Assembly: GCA_019426215.1 (NCBI GenBank)
Contig: CM033394.1
Location: 48,234,423-48,298,422, forward strand
Direction of reading: 5' to 3'
From: Buddleja alternifolia
Taxonomy: Eukaryota; Streptophyta; Magnoliopsida; Lamiales; Scrophulariaceae
DNA: 64,000 bases
Program-made: the position numbers and the translations under genes
Notes under the pieces: generated by a model
What the model was told of the DNA's origin: nothing
Database searches by the model: none
Seen by the model: only the letters and a program-made list of their open reading frames with translations
Shown here: positions 35,133 to 49,600 of the stretch, in pieces
Layout of the letters: the number at the start of each line of letters is the position of its first letter
Numbering within the stretch: position 1 is the first letter of the stretch

Positions 35133-38100
35133 ATGAGCAATTCGATTGGGAATAACCTGCTGCATCAGAGTTTACTTTCTCCAACGGTTTTGGAGCATCA
35201 GAATCGAGTCAATTTTTCAACTGGAGGAAATAATTTATACCAGCCTCAAGCAAATTCAGTTATACACAAATCTAAGTTATCAACTGAGTTCCGTGGTAAC
35301 AAATTGACAGTGCAGAAGCACAAATTACGAATGGGAAAGAAGCAAGCCGTTTCAAGATCGCCTCGGGCTGTTTTGACTTCCGATACGTCTTCCAAGGTAA
35401 AATTAAATAAATTGCTGTTATATTTTTGTCATATGTGTGGTTGAAACTTTAAAGCGTGCATTTGTTAATGGTTAGCTTCACTGACATTCTTTCCTTCTAC
35501 ATCATAAATTGAGTCGATCAAAATCGAGAAGGCGAAGAAGCCAAGTGTTGGTGGAATCTCAGCCGTAGAAGACAATGATAGTTCCAAGACGTGGTTAATG
35601 TGAAACCCAATGTGCATAGAGTTATTTGGCCTTTAATAACTCAATCATCTGACATATGAACCAAAAAAGTGACTCAAGATTGCCTAAAACTATATAAATC
35701 ACTTGATGATAGTTAAAGCATTGGGCTTGAGACCATATTAGCATTATATTGATTTCATCGAAGGTAGTTGTTTGGGTGTTCATTTAATCTGAATTTTTAT
35801 TTTCATTCCAGCAGCTTGCAGAGAAGTTCAACCTTGACGGGAATATCGAATTACAGGTATTTAGTGTAAGATTGATCTGAAATGTTGGTACACTTGAGAT
35901 CTCGATGAACTATATATTTAGAGTACTCTTCAATGATGCATGCAAGCTATACCTTATTAACAATTTCGGATGGTATTTAACAGGTTGATGTTGAACCTCC
36001 GGTTTCCGGATCTGTATCACAAGTAAATATTCTAATTACAAGTAGTAGTGACAGCCTACTCCTACACTGGGGAGCAATAAAAAGTAAAAAACAGTAAGTT
36101 CAATTGGACTAAGAAATCTAATTAATGTGAAACCGTTTCATTGAACACTAATAAATTTGCAAAACATTTTAAATTTTCTGAAATTTCCTTTTCTTTCCGT
36201 TTTATCCCAGAAACTGGATACTCCCTCATCGTCGTCCAGTTGGAAGTATGGTGTATAACAACCAAGCACTCAGGAGTCCTTTTGTGAAAGTAAGTTTAAG
36301 ATTGCAGCTTAAGTTCAGATAATGTAATGAATTTTCATGAGAACTGTTAGAATCCTTTGTGACAGATCTTTAAGATAGCATGATGTTTTAATATGGTGAT
36401 CTTTCTTAGTCTGGCTCTAATTCAATCCTGAGAATTGAGATTGATGATCCTGAAATACAAGCTCTCGAGTTTCTTGTTTTTGATGAAGCCAAGAACAAAT
36501 GGTAATGCAACATTATCTTCAAAACCTTCCAAATGCATTTACTGATTATATCATTAAAAAGCAGCCTTTCTAATGTAAGTTCTGTCTTCAGGTACAAGAA
36601 CGCCGGGGGTAATTTTCATATTAAATTATCTGTGAGAGAATCAAGGAACTCGAGTGTTTCGATTCCTGAGGATCTTGTACAACTTCAATCGTATTTGAGG
36701 TGGGAGAGAAAGGGAAAACAAATGTACACCCCAGAACAAGAGAAGGTATGCCAAATTTGCTACTTAATTGGTGTAAGAACAAACATAAAGCCATGTAAAG
36801 CTTGTACCCTCTTATAAATTATTGGATCTGGTAGAGAAAGTTGAGTTCATTCTCCTGTTTTCAATTGCTTACTGTTTTATCTAATTCTTGTCTTTGTGGC
36901 ACAGTAAAAAATATATATTTAAAGTTCTGTGTTTTAGGTACGTTTGATCTTATTTTGAGATTCCGAGCATTGGTAATGTGGGTCAATAGAGTTCAAAATT
37001 TTGCATCAAACTGATCAATGTTGAGATATTTTGCTTTAGGATGTTAATTGTGTTCTTGTACTAATTATTAGGCATATGTTAAAATTCTTCATTTTACAGG
37101 AGGAGTATGAGGCTGCTCGAATGGAGCTGTTAGAAGAGATAGCTAGGGGTACTTCGGTACAGGACCTTCGAACAAAGTTAACAGGCAAAAATGATACAAG
37201 TGAGAGTAAAAAGCAACCCGTCTCTGGAACAAAGAGCAAAATACCTGATGATCTTGTTCAAATTCAAGCATATATAAGATGGGAGAAAGCAGGGAAGCCA
37301 AACTATTCTCCTGAACAGCAACTTGTAATTGTCGAACTTTGATTTACTTTTTTCTTAAAGTTGATTGTTCTGATAGGAAATATATATCAGTTATCTCGAT
37401 TGTATGGTCACTAGTCTTTTTGGTTATGTCGTCAATTGTCAGAAAGAATTTGAGGAAGCTAGAAAAGAGTTGCAAATAGAACTAGATAGGGGTGCTTCCG
37501 TTGATGAAATACAGAAAAAGATAGCCAAAGGAGAAATAAAAACAAAGGCTGCTAAGCAACTGGCAAAAAAGAGTTATTTCACAGTAGAGAGAATTCAGCG
37601 CAAAAAGAGAGATGTAATGCATCTTCTGAGTAAATTTCCTGGTATGCCCGTGGAGGAAAATATTGCCTCAGAACCACAAATCCCCTCTGCAATTCAACAG
37701 TATGGAAAAACAAAGGAAGATCATATTGATGGCCCTATAGTGAAAAAGAAAATTTATAAGCTTGCTGATAAGGAACTCCTGGTGAGTAAGCAACATGTTC
37801 TCAATTTTTCACTTGAAAAAAATTTATTGCGTAAATTATTTCTGATTTTCTCTTTTTATTTTCTGAAGGTACTTGTAGCAAAGCCCTCCGGGAATACAAA
37901 AGTTTATTTGGCCACGGATCTTTCTGAGCCTGTTGTTCTGCACTGGGCATTGTCAAAAACACCTGGAGAATGGGTGGTATGTACAAAAGTTTTCAAATGG
38001 ATTTTAACTCTTTCAACTTAACTGAGAAATAAAATATGTGTTTAGTTTCTGTAGTACATGATTTTTATCTAAAAACTGGTAATGATTGCTGGATGTTGTT

Positions 38101-41100
38101 CAGGCCCCTCCTTCAACTGTTTTGTCCGCTGATTCAGTTTCTTTGGAAAATGCTGCTGAAACAAAATTTTCAGTCAGTTCTTTGGATAATCAAACTTGCA
38201 AGGTTTGTCAATTGAAATTTCATATGTTATCTGTATGCCTTCTTGCTGGATATAATCAATTAGCTCCAAGGGAGTAATATCCTACTTTATCCCACTCTCA
38301 GGTTCAAACATTAGAAATCACTATTGAAGATGACAGCTTTGTGGGTATGCCATTTGTTCTTGTGTCTGGAGAGAACTGGATAAAGAACAGCGGTTCAGAC
38401 TTTTATGTTGAGTTTAACACAAAATCAATGGAGGTTCAAAAGGTTGTTATCTGAATCTTTCTGGTTCTTTCTCAGCTTACTTACCTTTATAATCATGTCA
38501 CTCGCCATATGAGGTTGCTGACTGCTCTTTCTACTTGTTTTGCATACATAAGGATGCTGGGGACGGGAAAGGAACATCAAAAAATTTGTTAGATAAAATA
38601 GCAGAGTTGGAAAGTGAAGCGCAGAAGTCCTTTATGCATCGGTCAGTAATTTCCTAGGTCTCTAAGTTTCTGATTGTAGCATTTTTCACTATTCCTTTTT
38701 CTTCTATTATTCTTAATACCATATTTTGCTCCTAAACACGAACCATTCCCAAAGAAAAATTAATTGCTTATTGTATATTTCAGCTTCCATGCATGATATA
38801 TGAACTTAGAAATGGAGAGCAATTTTAAGAAATGACCTCATATCTTTTGTATAATGACCAGTAATCGAATTGTTTGGAATTCAGGAGTGAAGAAAATAAT
38901 TTTATCTACGAATATTTTTTCTAATACCTGGGAAATACGTGATATTCGTGTCTACAGATTCAATGTTGCAGCAGATTTGATGGAACAAGCAACTAATGCT
39001 GGTGAACTTGGTCTTGCTGCAATTCTTGTGTGGATGAGATTCATGGCCACGAGGCAACTCATATGGAACAAAAATTACAATGTAAAACCACGGTATATTT
39101 TTTATACCCTTTCCTTTGTTAGTTTATAGATGCACATCAGAGCCCCTGAAAATTTGGTTTCTCTCTTTATAATTTCTATAGTTGGTGTAGCTATGTACAA
39201 CAAAATATAGATCCTTAGGTTTTTCCTCATGGTTAAATTCTATAGGTGTTTTTTTTCCTTAGTAAGATTCTTCTTACTACATTGAAGTGTTTATTATTGT
39301 TTGTTGCTTTTGTATGCATATGTTGGTGCAGTGAGATAAGCAAAGCGCAGGACAGGCTTACAGACTTGCTACAAAATGTGTACAGAAGTCATCCTCATTA
39401 CCGCGAAATTTTACGTATGATTATGTCAACAGTTGGTCGTGGAGGTGAAGGAGATGTTGGGCAGCGTATAAGGGATGAAATATTAGTCATTCAGGTCTTC
39501 TTCTGAAGTCTTCTTTTATATTTTTGTCCTTCATTTTCTCATCTGATCTTTGGATATGATAATGTTAATATTATTTTTTATTGAACTGCAGAGAAACAAT
39601 GACTGCAAAGGTGGAATGATGGAGGAATGGCATCAAAAGCTACATAATAACACCAGTCCTGATGATGTTGTAATCTGTCAGGTATAAAGAAAGTTGATCA
39701 GATTTTTATCAAGACAAAAATAAAAAGGAAGAAGATAATTCATTTTGGTTGGTTTGACTCCAAATATTTGTTCTTTTCAGAAATTTATCACATTCATTTT
39801 TGTAGGCACTCATTGACTATATCAAGAATGATTTTGACATTGGTGTCTACTGGAAGACCTTAAACGATAATGGAATAACGAAAGAGCGCCTTCTTAGTTA
39901 TGATCGTGCAATCCACAATGAACCAAAATTTAGGAGAGATCAAAAGGATGGACTTCTGCGTGATCTTGGAAATTACATGAGAACATTGAAGGTAAAATTT
40001 GATCCCCTGTTGTGTTGCTTTATTGACATTTTGAAATTTGACAATGATTTTAATATTTGCCCGAGCGTATGCATCAGAATCTCTAACATGAATGCCTGCA
40101 AAAGAGGATACGAATAGTCTTTACTGACTCTAGCAGCTAAAGTGACTGGGTATTTTATAGTAACTTGATTAGAGAGATAGATTTCCTGTTTCCTTAGTCT
40201 CTAGGCCTTTCTGAGGAGCTGCATTCTTTCAGTGAGTGGTCATGAACTCATGTCATATGTTTTTTCTTTTAAAAGTTCTGATCCAAAAATTATATGCAGG
40301 CAGTTCATTCTGGTGCAGATCTTGAGTCTGCCGCTGCAAATTGCATGGGCTATAGAGACGAGGTATTTCCAGTCAATGCAACTCTTTGGTGACTTTTTGT
40401 TGCTTCTTCACAAATTTATTTAACTGTCCGTTGTTTCTCACCAGGGACAAGGCTTCATGGTTGGGGTGCAGATAAATCCAGTATCTGGCTTGCCATCAGG
40501 ATTTTCGGTAATATACATTGTCCGAATTTTGAAGGATCTTTTTGCCTTTCCCCATGAATAAAATCTTATGTAACATATTATCATTTTGTAATGATCACGA
40601 AAACAGGAACTACTTCAGTTTGTTTTGTTACACATAGAAGATAGAAATGTAGAAGGTCTTCTTGAGGTATACCAACAGTTGTGGTAGTCTTTACTTTTGC
40701 TAGCCCTTCGACCCCATATCTGATGATTTTTCAACGCATGTTGATTTTCCGTTTTTGTTTCCTTGGTTGCTGGAAAATAATCATACTTTCAGGGATTGCT
40801 AGAGGCTCGTCAGGATCTTAGACCATTGCTTTCCAAACAAAATGACCGTCTTAAGGATCTTATATTCCTAGACATTGCCCTTGATTCTGCTATTAGGACA
40901 ACTGTAGAACGTGGATATGAAGAACTGAACAATGCAAGCCCTGAGGTGTGCTACGATACACCCTATTTGTTCATTTGCATGATCTGATTTCTATTGGTTT
41001 AACTATACCTATCTCTGCAGAAAATCATGTACTTCATCTATCTTGTTGCGGAAAACCTTGCGCTTTCAGTGGACAATAATGAGGATCTCGTTTATTGCTT

Positions 41101-44100
41101 AAAGGTGAGGTTGAACATGACAAAAATGTCGTATTTTGTTCATAATTAAATTTGAATTTTGTGATTGGGAAACCATGACAATTTGCAAGGTTAATCAAAT
41201 AAGAAAATTTAATAAAACGTTTTGCTTACACTTCAGCAAAAAGAAAGTAAAAAAACATATTTTTTAATTATTGTGTCGTGATCTATTAGGAGCTTGCTTA
41301 CTACTATTTTGTATGGACTACATTATCTACTCAATGGTTGATTTGAGATGAGGACATCTTATATATTCAGGACATGCATTCTCTGATTTTGAGTAGCTTG
41401 AGATGAAAGAAAAAACTGTTTTTTATTTTTGCATATCTCAATCTTGTATGAAGATGTTCCAGAAACTTATCTGCTGTTTGTTTTTTTAACCCCTCTAAGT
41501 TCAATGAAATATGACTATAAAATAAAATAAAAGAAAATAGAGATGAGCTTAGAATTAAATACCGGCGACAAGGCTACTGAGTTAATCTTCTTTGCATTAA
41601 TGTGTGGCATTATATTATCTTTTGTTATCTATTGGTGTATTCTTCTACATGAAAAATCCTTTAGTATGCTAATACTTAGTTTTCTTTTTTTTATTAAGGG
41701 GTGGAATCAAGCTCTAAGCATGGTGAAGAGCAAAGATGATCACTGGGCATTGTTTGCCAAATCAGTCCTTGACAGAACTCGGCTTGCACTTGCAAGCAAG
41801 TCCGAGTCATACGATCAACTTCTGCAACCATCTGCAGAGTATCTCGGTGCACGGCTTGGGGTGGATCAATGGGCAGTATGTCATCATAGCAATCTTACTT
41901 GAGACTCTTTTTTGCTTCTTCTCACATGACTTCTTTAACCGTAACAACTGTAATTGCTTCATACAGGTCAATATATTTACTGAAGAAATTATTCGAGCTG
42001 GATCAGCTGCTTCGTTATCCTCCCTTCTTAATCGACTTGATCCAATTCTTCGCCAAACTGCAAATCTAGGAAGGTTGATATGATTTACACTACTTTTCCA
42101 ACTAAAATAAGTGTAGTTCTTTACTTCAATGTATGTGTGATCTTGAAGTCTCCAAAAAGTCTTACAGCGTGAATCCACTTTATTCATTTAAATCCAGCAT
42201 CGATTTAGCACAACATGAGAAACCATAATTGTTGATTTCTAACTGATATGAGGAGCTTAATAGTGCAAATTTGTTGTCCTTTAACAGTTGGCAGGTCATC
42301 AGCCCAGTTGAAGCGATTGGATATGTTGTTGTAGTTGATGAGTTGCTTTCTGTTCAGAATAAGACTTATTCAAAACCAACAATTTTGGTGGCTAAATCTG
42401 TTAGAGGAGAAGAAGAAATTCCTGATGGCGCTGTTGCAGTGCTGACACCGGACATGCCTGATGTTCTGTCACATGTATCTGTTCGTGCACGGAATAGTAA
42501 GGTAGTATATTTCATTAGTTCTATGATTGGATCAAGGATTTTAGTGTGGAAAAAGAAAAATCAAATGATAAGGTCTAAATAATAAAGCACAAAGTACCAT
42601 CATTTGAAGCGAGGAAAATATTTTCCTTAGCGTTTTCCTCACTGAAATTCAAGGTCCAAACATAGGCTAAATGTTTACGCCGGTTAAGTATAATGGTTCG
42701 TAAAAATAAAAAGTGCCTTTATGACTTTCCAAATGAATTTCTTCTTCCACTTTTTGTAGGTCTGCTTTGCAACGTGCTTTGATTCCAGTATATTGGCTGA
42801 TATCCAGGCAAAAGAAGGAAAATTATTGCACTTAGAACCCACATCTGCAGATGTGGTATATAGGTAATTTGATGGTGGGAAAAAATAGCATATTGCATGC
42901 TTTGATACATAGATAAAAATGATATTACAATTCACTAAAAGCTTGAGTCAAGAGCCCATAAATACGATATTCATGTGAAGATTAAGATTGAAACATTGGT
43001 TTTGCATTTAATTGTAGCGAGATGGAAGAGGATGAGCTAGAAAGTTCAACTGACTCCAAAGAAGTTTCGTCAGCACCATCTTTGACTTTGGTTAGAAAGC
43101 AATTTTCTGGTAGATATGCAATATCATCTGAGGAATTTACTAGCGAAATGGTAAGCCTATTATTATCCATCTTATACTTGAGAAGCTTCTTGGCTTTTTT
43201 TTTTCTTATATTCTATCCCTGTCCATTTCACGGAAGATTCAATTGTATCTTTAAACTTATACAAAGTGTGTTTCATATTGTCCAGGTTGGGGCCAAATCG
43301 CGCAATATTGCACACCTTAAAGGGAAAGTGCCATCTTGGGTTAACATTCCAACTTCAGTTGCCTTGCCATTTGGCGTTTTTGAAACTGTCCTTTCTGATC
43401 CATTAAACCAGGTGATACGACTTTTTAGCTGTACTTTTTCATGCAGCACCGTAATAACATAAAGTTCCTATTATATGCCGTCCTTAAATTTGAAATAAAA
43501 TATTTGGAAGAATAAATTTTCAATTCCACGCATTTCCCCCCTCACTCCTGAATTTGATTCTTAGAATGAGAATTCACTTTACATGAGGGAAGTTCCACTC
43601 CACTTTACATGAGGGAAGTTCCATCGGGGCCATAAGAGGATCTTTCTTTAGGCAAGAAAATAATTAAGATTAATTTTACGGAGAAACTATAACTATTTTA
43701 TGAAAAGATTCTTGTTTGCTGTAAGGTCAAGTTGAAGGAATGTCCAATTCTTAGTTTAAACTTTAAACTAATATTGGAATTACTTTCTGTAAGAATGGGT
43801 TTTCTTGTGACAACTGTGGTACCTATGGGGAGGCTGCTTCTGTACACAACAGAAATTTTGAGATTTTAGTAAAGTAATGATTCTTTTGGGCTGAAGTATA
43901 ACTTCATAATTTTCCGCAGGTAGTGGCAAAAAAGTTGCAAATTTTGAAGGAAAAATTAGATGAAGGAAATTCCAGTGACCTTGGAGAAATTCGTGACACA
44001 GTTTTAGAACTTTCAGCTCCACCACAATTGGTATGTTCATGGGCTGCACCACTATTTCATTGGCTAATTCACTTCAATATTTGTGAGAGATATTGAGACT

Positions 44101-46651
44101 TCATACTTTTCACTTTATATTTGGAAAATATTCTTTTAAAAGTAGACATGGAACTTCTGATTTACAAGTAAGTTTATTTTATAATGTACATAGATATACT
44201 TTCGACTTCAAGAAGTCGGGCTAGAAGTGGGTTACAGTTATCAGTTGTAGGCACAGATGATTAAGATTCGAGACTTTGCCATTATTTCGTGTAAAGGTGA
44301 TTCCATCAGTTGGAACATGTTTTGGCATGTGTGCTTTATTTGAGTTCCTTGTTTCAGGTTAAAGAGCTTAAAGAGACGATGCAAAGGTCTGACATGCCTT
44401 GGCCTGGTGATGAAGGCCCGCAAAGATGGGAACAAGCATGGATGGCCATAAAGAAGGCAAGTGTTTAATTAAACCAGCGAACCATGATATATCTTTGTAC
44501 TCTATAGAAACTAGTCGTTAGCGCACACTCAATGCATGTGCAAAAAAATTAAATTTGAAAGAAAGATTCTTTGGAAAAAAAAATAATTGAGTTTAAATAA
44601 AGACAAGAAAAGAAAAGAAAGGGAAAATATGAGAAATAAAATCTAAAAAGAAATTATAAAAACTGTTCTATATCGGGTGTTATAGACCATGTGATTGTAC
44701 CCTTAAGTCACCCCACCACAATTATTGAGGTGTCATTATGTCAATTACATGGTGCATTCTACCTAATTCATAAAATAAAATTGTTATGGCTTCACCAAAA
44801 CCGCTTGACAGTCCAAAGCAAAGCTTTTCTCTAGAGGGTGATCATTCTATAATAGTATAGATATTTATTTAAAAGCAATCCAAAAATTTCTTAGTTTACG
44901 TGTGAGTTATTCCTTTTCTTGCTGGGCTCTCATGTAGCTTCGTTCTGGGCTCTCATCGCGTCTATATAAATATCAGAGCGACTTTAGTTGAATTCTTGCG
45001 TATATAGATGGATTTAGTAATATTTTCTTATTCCTGTAATGTCTATTGTTACTAATTTTGCGTGTGGCCAACTTCTTTCTCATTCTACGTTCCATAGGTA
45101 TGGGCTTCAAAATGGAACGAGAGGGCGTACTTCAGCACTAGGAAAGTGAAACTTGATCATGATTATCTTTGCATGGCTGTCCTTGTCCAAGAAATAATCA
45201 ATGCTGATTATGCATTTGTTATCCACACCACTAATCCATCTTCTGAGGATTCATCAGAAATATATGCCGAGGTAAGATATGTTTCATTTCGTTTCGTTTT
45301 TCTAAGATACCATATTAGTTGGTTAAAAGATTAAATGAAAATAACTTATTTAAATCACAAAGCTTGTAATTTTAGACAGTAAAAGGTTTTTACTTGTTTA
45401 TATTTGTCTTCTTTTTAGGTTGTCAAGGGGCTTGGAGAGACACTGGTGGGAGCTTATCCAGGTCGTGCGTTGAGCTTTATTTGCAAGAAAAATGATCTCA
45501 ACTCTCCTCAGGTAAACTATTGATTCCAGAGAAGTCAACTTCTGAATATATCGTCACTTATTAATGCAAACAATCGAGTCCGTGAACTCATTAATTTTAC
45601 TTACCACTCTTAAGAGTAATATCCACATTTTTGTGTTCTCATATTTGGTGTTCTTGTTTCATTGTTACGTTTCATTTACCTCAGTAAGGCCATATAGATT
45701 CTGTTATTTAGTCCTACAAGTAAATTATTTACCTAAAAATAATCAGAATTGCGATGATTTTATATGTGTAATAATGTTAACTACTGACTGCTAAATTTGA
45801 ACATATACTTCGACATTTTCAGGTTTTGGGTTACCCTAGCAAACCTATAGGCCTTTTTATAAGGCGGTCTATAATATTCCGATCAGATTCGAATGGTGAA
45901 GATCTGGAAGGTTATGCTGGTGCTGGTCTTTATGATAGGTAAAGTTTTACAAAAAAATATTTAGCTCAATCCTTTCATAGCTGCTATTTTTCTTGCAAAA
46001 TGAAAAGCTCTCCAAATCTACCCTTCATGGAGCAAAGTAGTCTCCATTGAGTTAATAAAGGATCATATAAGTGAAGAAATAATCCTTTTCATAAAAAAGA
46101 ATAACATGACAATCTTTTGATTGAACCAAAGTTCCAATAATCCATTCTTTCCGCTGCACCCTATTATCCTAAACCTATGTGTACTTGTTTTTGTGTGGGT
46201 AACTTACATAGACACCTAAGACCCTAATTACGAAAAACATTCTGAGGTTTGAAAACTTACCATATCCTTCTCCATCAGTTAAAATATGTTATGATTTCAA
46301 ATATATTACAATTTCACCATTGTTTTTTTGAGTTGTGAGGATCTGACAGTGGGTGGTAATTTACAAAACCTCATGGGGCTCGTGGTGATTACTCAATAAG
46401 TAAGGGGTATGCATGTAAAAAAAAAGAATTTTTTGGTGTATTGCAGTGTCCCAATGGATGAAGAGGACAAAGTTGTGCTGGATTATTCCTCCGATCCACT
46501 GATTGCAGATAGTAAATTCCGTCATTCAATCCTCTCAAGCATAGCTCGCGCAGGAAGTGCTATTGAGGAACTATATGGATCTGCACAAGACATCGAAGGG
46601 GTCGTGAAGGATGGAAAAATTTACGTTGTCCAAACAAGACCTCAGATGTGA
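35133..46651 (+). CDS. GWD1: Alpha-glucan, water dikinase (GWD1/R1/SEX1 type), 33 coding exons, apparent frameshift
   Basis: Transfers the beta-phosphate of ATP to C6 of starch glucosyl residues in plastids, opening granules to degradation. Exons: 35133-35396, 35812-35856, 35984-36093, 36212-36289, 36410-36501, 36592-36745, 37100-37324, 37443-37781, 37869-37976, 38104-38202, 38302-38442, 38553-38641, 38958-39092, 39332-39494, 39592-39681, 39806-39991, 40300-40362, 40445-40507, 40607-40666, 40793-40945, 41021-41104, 41699-41875, 41967-42073, 42288-42501, 42760-42863, 43018-43150, 43286-43411, 43920-44030, 44358-44456, 45098-45271, 45419-45511, 45823-45938, 46447-46651. It begins with a transit-peptide-like N-terminus, then two CBM45 starch-binding modules (LHWGAIKSK and LHWALSKTPGEW). 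The phosphohistidine motif PDVLSHVSVRARN follows (His at about 1071, codon 42472-42474), then the redox motif CFATC (about 1082-1086), and the ATP-binding domain ending YVVQTRPQM. The sum is 4400 bases, one short of a frame. Exon 4 shifts near 36240. Without that deletion it would be about 1466 residues, as in the family. Confidence 0.93.
44457..45097 (+). other. GC-AG intron of GWD1
   Basis: The exon ends AAGAAG and the intron begins GCAAGTG, with a normal ATAG acceptor before GTATGGGC. Reading IKK|VWASKWNERAY across this junction matches the family, and no GT donor nearby preserves frame. A GC donor with strong flanking consensus is a known minor class. Confidence 0.7.
46196..46425. mobile_element. 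Possible degenerate MITE in the last GWD1 intron
   Basis: The left end GGGTAACTTACATAGACACC and the complement of the right end TTTACATGCATACCCCTTAC share a TTACAT..A.ACC core, also seen in the MITE at 10768. No clear target duplication. Confidence 0.35.
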
Positions 46652-49600
46652 TCTGATTCCTTGGCTTCTTTCATATTTCTGAAGGATCAGGTAAATTGAA
46701 AAGGTTTACTGAAATGGAAATGGCTATGCTGTCTCAAACATGTCTCAGTATTCGTCTATTTGAACGAGTGGGCATCTGATGTGAAGAAAGTTCCAGGTGC
46801 CAACAAATAGGGTCGATATAACTTATTATACGAAGTCACAAAACACAGAAACTCAAATTGAACAATAATATGTCGATTTGTAATTATTCACTTTGAGTCT
46901 TAATTTTCATCGTAATTTGGTAAAACGCGGATATAAATGTTTGGTGTTAGTGTATTTGGAATAAAAGTTAGAATCTACACCAACAATAAACAGGTCTTGA
47001 GGTTATTTTGGAATTTATATGCTAGACAAATTCACCATGAAATTATATACATGCATATTTTACATATTGCGTGTACTAATTTGTCTGGTTTTTTTGTGCA
47101 GTTTTTATTCTATTTTTTTTGACCAAATGTATTTATCAATATATTGCCCATTTGAAAATAAATCTTATTCATGTAGCCAAATGAAAGATTCTTTAACAAT
47201 AAAAAAGAATATAGAGAATCTTCTTGCCTATAAATTGAGAAATTACGTGTATGGTTGAATTTATTTTAATCTTGAGGGAAATGTTATCTCGTACTTTGAA
47301 AAAAAAAAGGATGATCAAATGGGATTTTAACATATACAGCAAGATGCGGGAAATCATAGTCCGGGTTTGGTTTGGTTGATTTCAAGTATAATTACTTTAT
47401 CTTGTAATCACTCACGTGATAAGTATAATTCACCTTGTCACGTGAATTACATTTTGATTTGATTGAATTAGGAGAAGGTCAGAAATTTTCGATTTTGACA
47501 GGACTATCCATGAACATCTTATTGGCCCAATTCTCATGTTGACCCAGTAACTCATATCGGTGTGACCAGCCCAATGTATGATTTGTATGCTAATATGCAG
47601 GCAGCCCATAAAAGTATTAATAATGGGCTTTCTTTCAGAAATAAAATAAATGTAAATCAATTGTAACTCGAGTGATTAAATTGTTCTTTTCCGAGGAAGA
47701 AAAAAAAAGATTAAAGAGGAAGAAGGAGAAAGGTTATTGAAATTTCAAAGTGGGAATTATGGGAGATTAGAAGACAAGAACACTGAACACCACTACGGAA
47801 AGTCCAAAGACCCCCAAAAGTCAGCCCACTATGACATTCCTTTGACCATCCATTTCTCCAATTTGACTTTTGATCCTAAATCTCCAAAAGTAAAAAAACA
47901 AAATGGATATTTGGATAAGTCTTCTTGCAGGATCTACCGACCATATCTATGTAATTTTTAGTGGCGATATTGGAATGTCATGCTTTTTTGATTGGAAAGT
48001 AATTTTATTAATTAGGGTTGAATGGTAAATACTTACAGGGACGGAGCCAAGAATATAGGTTTGGGAGAGCGAATATAAACAAATGAAGCAAAACTGAATA
48101 TTTTTAAATCTTAGGGCGGTGAAAGTTTAAATTTAAACAAATTTGTAGGGTAAAATTTTTAATTTTTCAAAGTTGAGAGGGGCGATTGCCCCTATTAGCC
48201 CCTGGCACCATCCTTGCTTCGTAATGAAGTATATATAGCATTTCAGTTAATTTTGTCTAACATGACTACATGAGTTACTAATGGTCTTAGAATAAGGCAT
48301 TTCTATCCATGTCAGTATCAAGCTCACGTGAGGGGCACATGTATATAAACAAGCAAATATATGGTGCGGTCAACAAGTTTGATTTAATTTTTCATTATTC
48401 AAAGGGGTAAACCCACATTTTCTAAGAGATAATGAGTTTTTCAAATTTTTGAACTAGACAATAATTTTCCTAATGAAAGGTCCTTAATCCTTAATAAGAT
48501 TGTAATCATTCATTTCCTTCAATTCATTATTTGAATAATCAACAATGGAGGTGTAGCTAGGGATGGTCAAATTAGATGGCATGTGCATGGAATCAACCAA
48601 AGGAATTCTTGATTACTTATGGGGGCCAGGATACCACAAAAGAAGAACTATGTTCACATTTTGTGTAGTTGGCATGAGAAACATCATCATCTTGTGCATC
48701 ATGATGATGCAAATGGAGGGATTCATGGCCCAAAGTTTATGATCATGATGCACCTAAGCTAGCTAGCATTCTCATGATGCCACCAGCCAAAAGAAAGAGT
48801 GGCAAAGACAAAAACATTCTCATTCTTCCTTTTCAAAGATTCCCACACCCTTCCTCAATCATGGTCTAGGAAAATCTCCACTTTAGGCTTAGGGGATAAT
48901 TCTTCCGAACATGAAAATGTTTGAATTATGTCACATCATCAATGACATACACTATGCATTGATATGATATAGTTTGGACCTTTTAGTATATTCAATATCA
49001 GGGGCATATAAAAAATTTCTCTGAACTGGTTGCTGGTTGCAGCCATTCTGGAGTCCTTTGAAACTTCGACTCTTCACAATCAAATCGTAGATATAATCAA
49101 ATCAATGTAAGATTCGTTATTCACAATCACAAATTATTATGTTTATATTTGGACTTCGAGTATCGGAACTCACTAAGAATCACTATTGTCTCGTGGATTG
49201 CATTATTTTAACTTTTAAGTGTGTACTTCTTTATCAATCTTTATTAGGCAAGGAAAGCTGACTTTGCAGCTGAGACATAATGATGGCTTAACATTTCTCT
49301 TTAGGGGTCCAAATCCTTTAATTCATGTCATTTTCCCTCTTAATGAGTCACTTTGTTAGTGGTAATGCAAATTGAAAAATGTGCTGCACAGGTGAATCTT
49401 TAATGAAAATGATTATGACCAAACAAAACTTAATGGACCGTGTTATACCATGACTTTCTTTATTTATCTAAGGGAGAACAAATTGATGATGCCATATTTT
49501 TCTAAATTCTAAATATTCACATCAAAATTCAAGGGTACTTTGGAAATGGATCATATACACTTGAAAAAATTGGAGTTGTATAAACAAATTTCTCGGAAAA

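Noticed and set aside
41807..42187. 126-residue minus-strand open frame inside GWD1
   Set aside because: Antisense shadow of GWD1 exons 22-23 and the intron between them.
47737..47961. 74-residue open frame downstream of GWD1
   Set aside because: It begins with TTG rather than ATG, has no domain, and its composition is that of spacer DNA.
48640..48790. Possible microRNA precursor around GCATCATGATGATGC
   Set aside because: Only a short local palindrome is visible. No long imperfect stem of precursor length and no recognised mature miRNA sequence.
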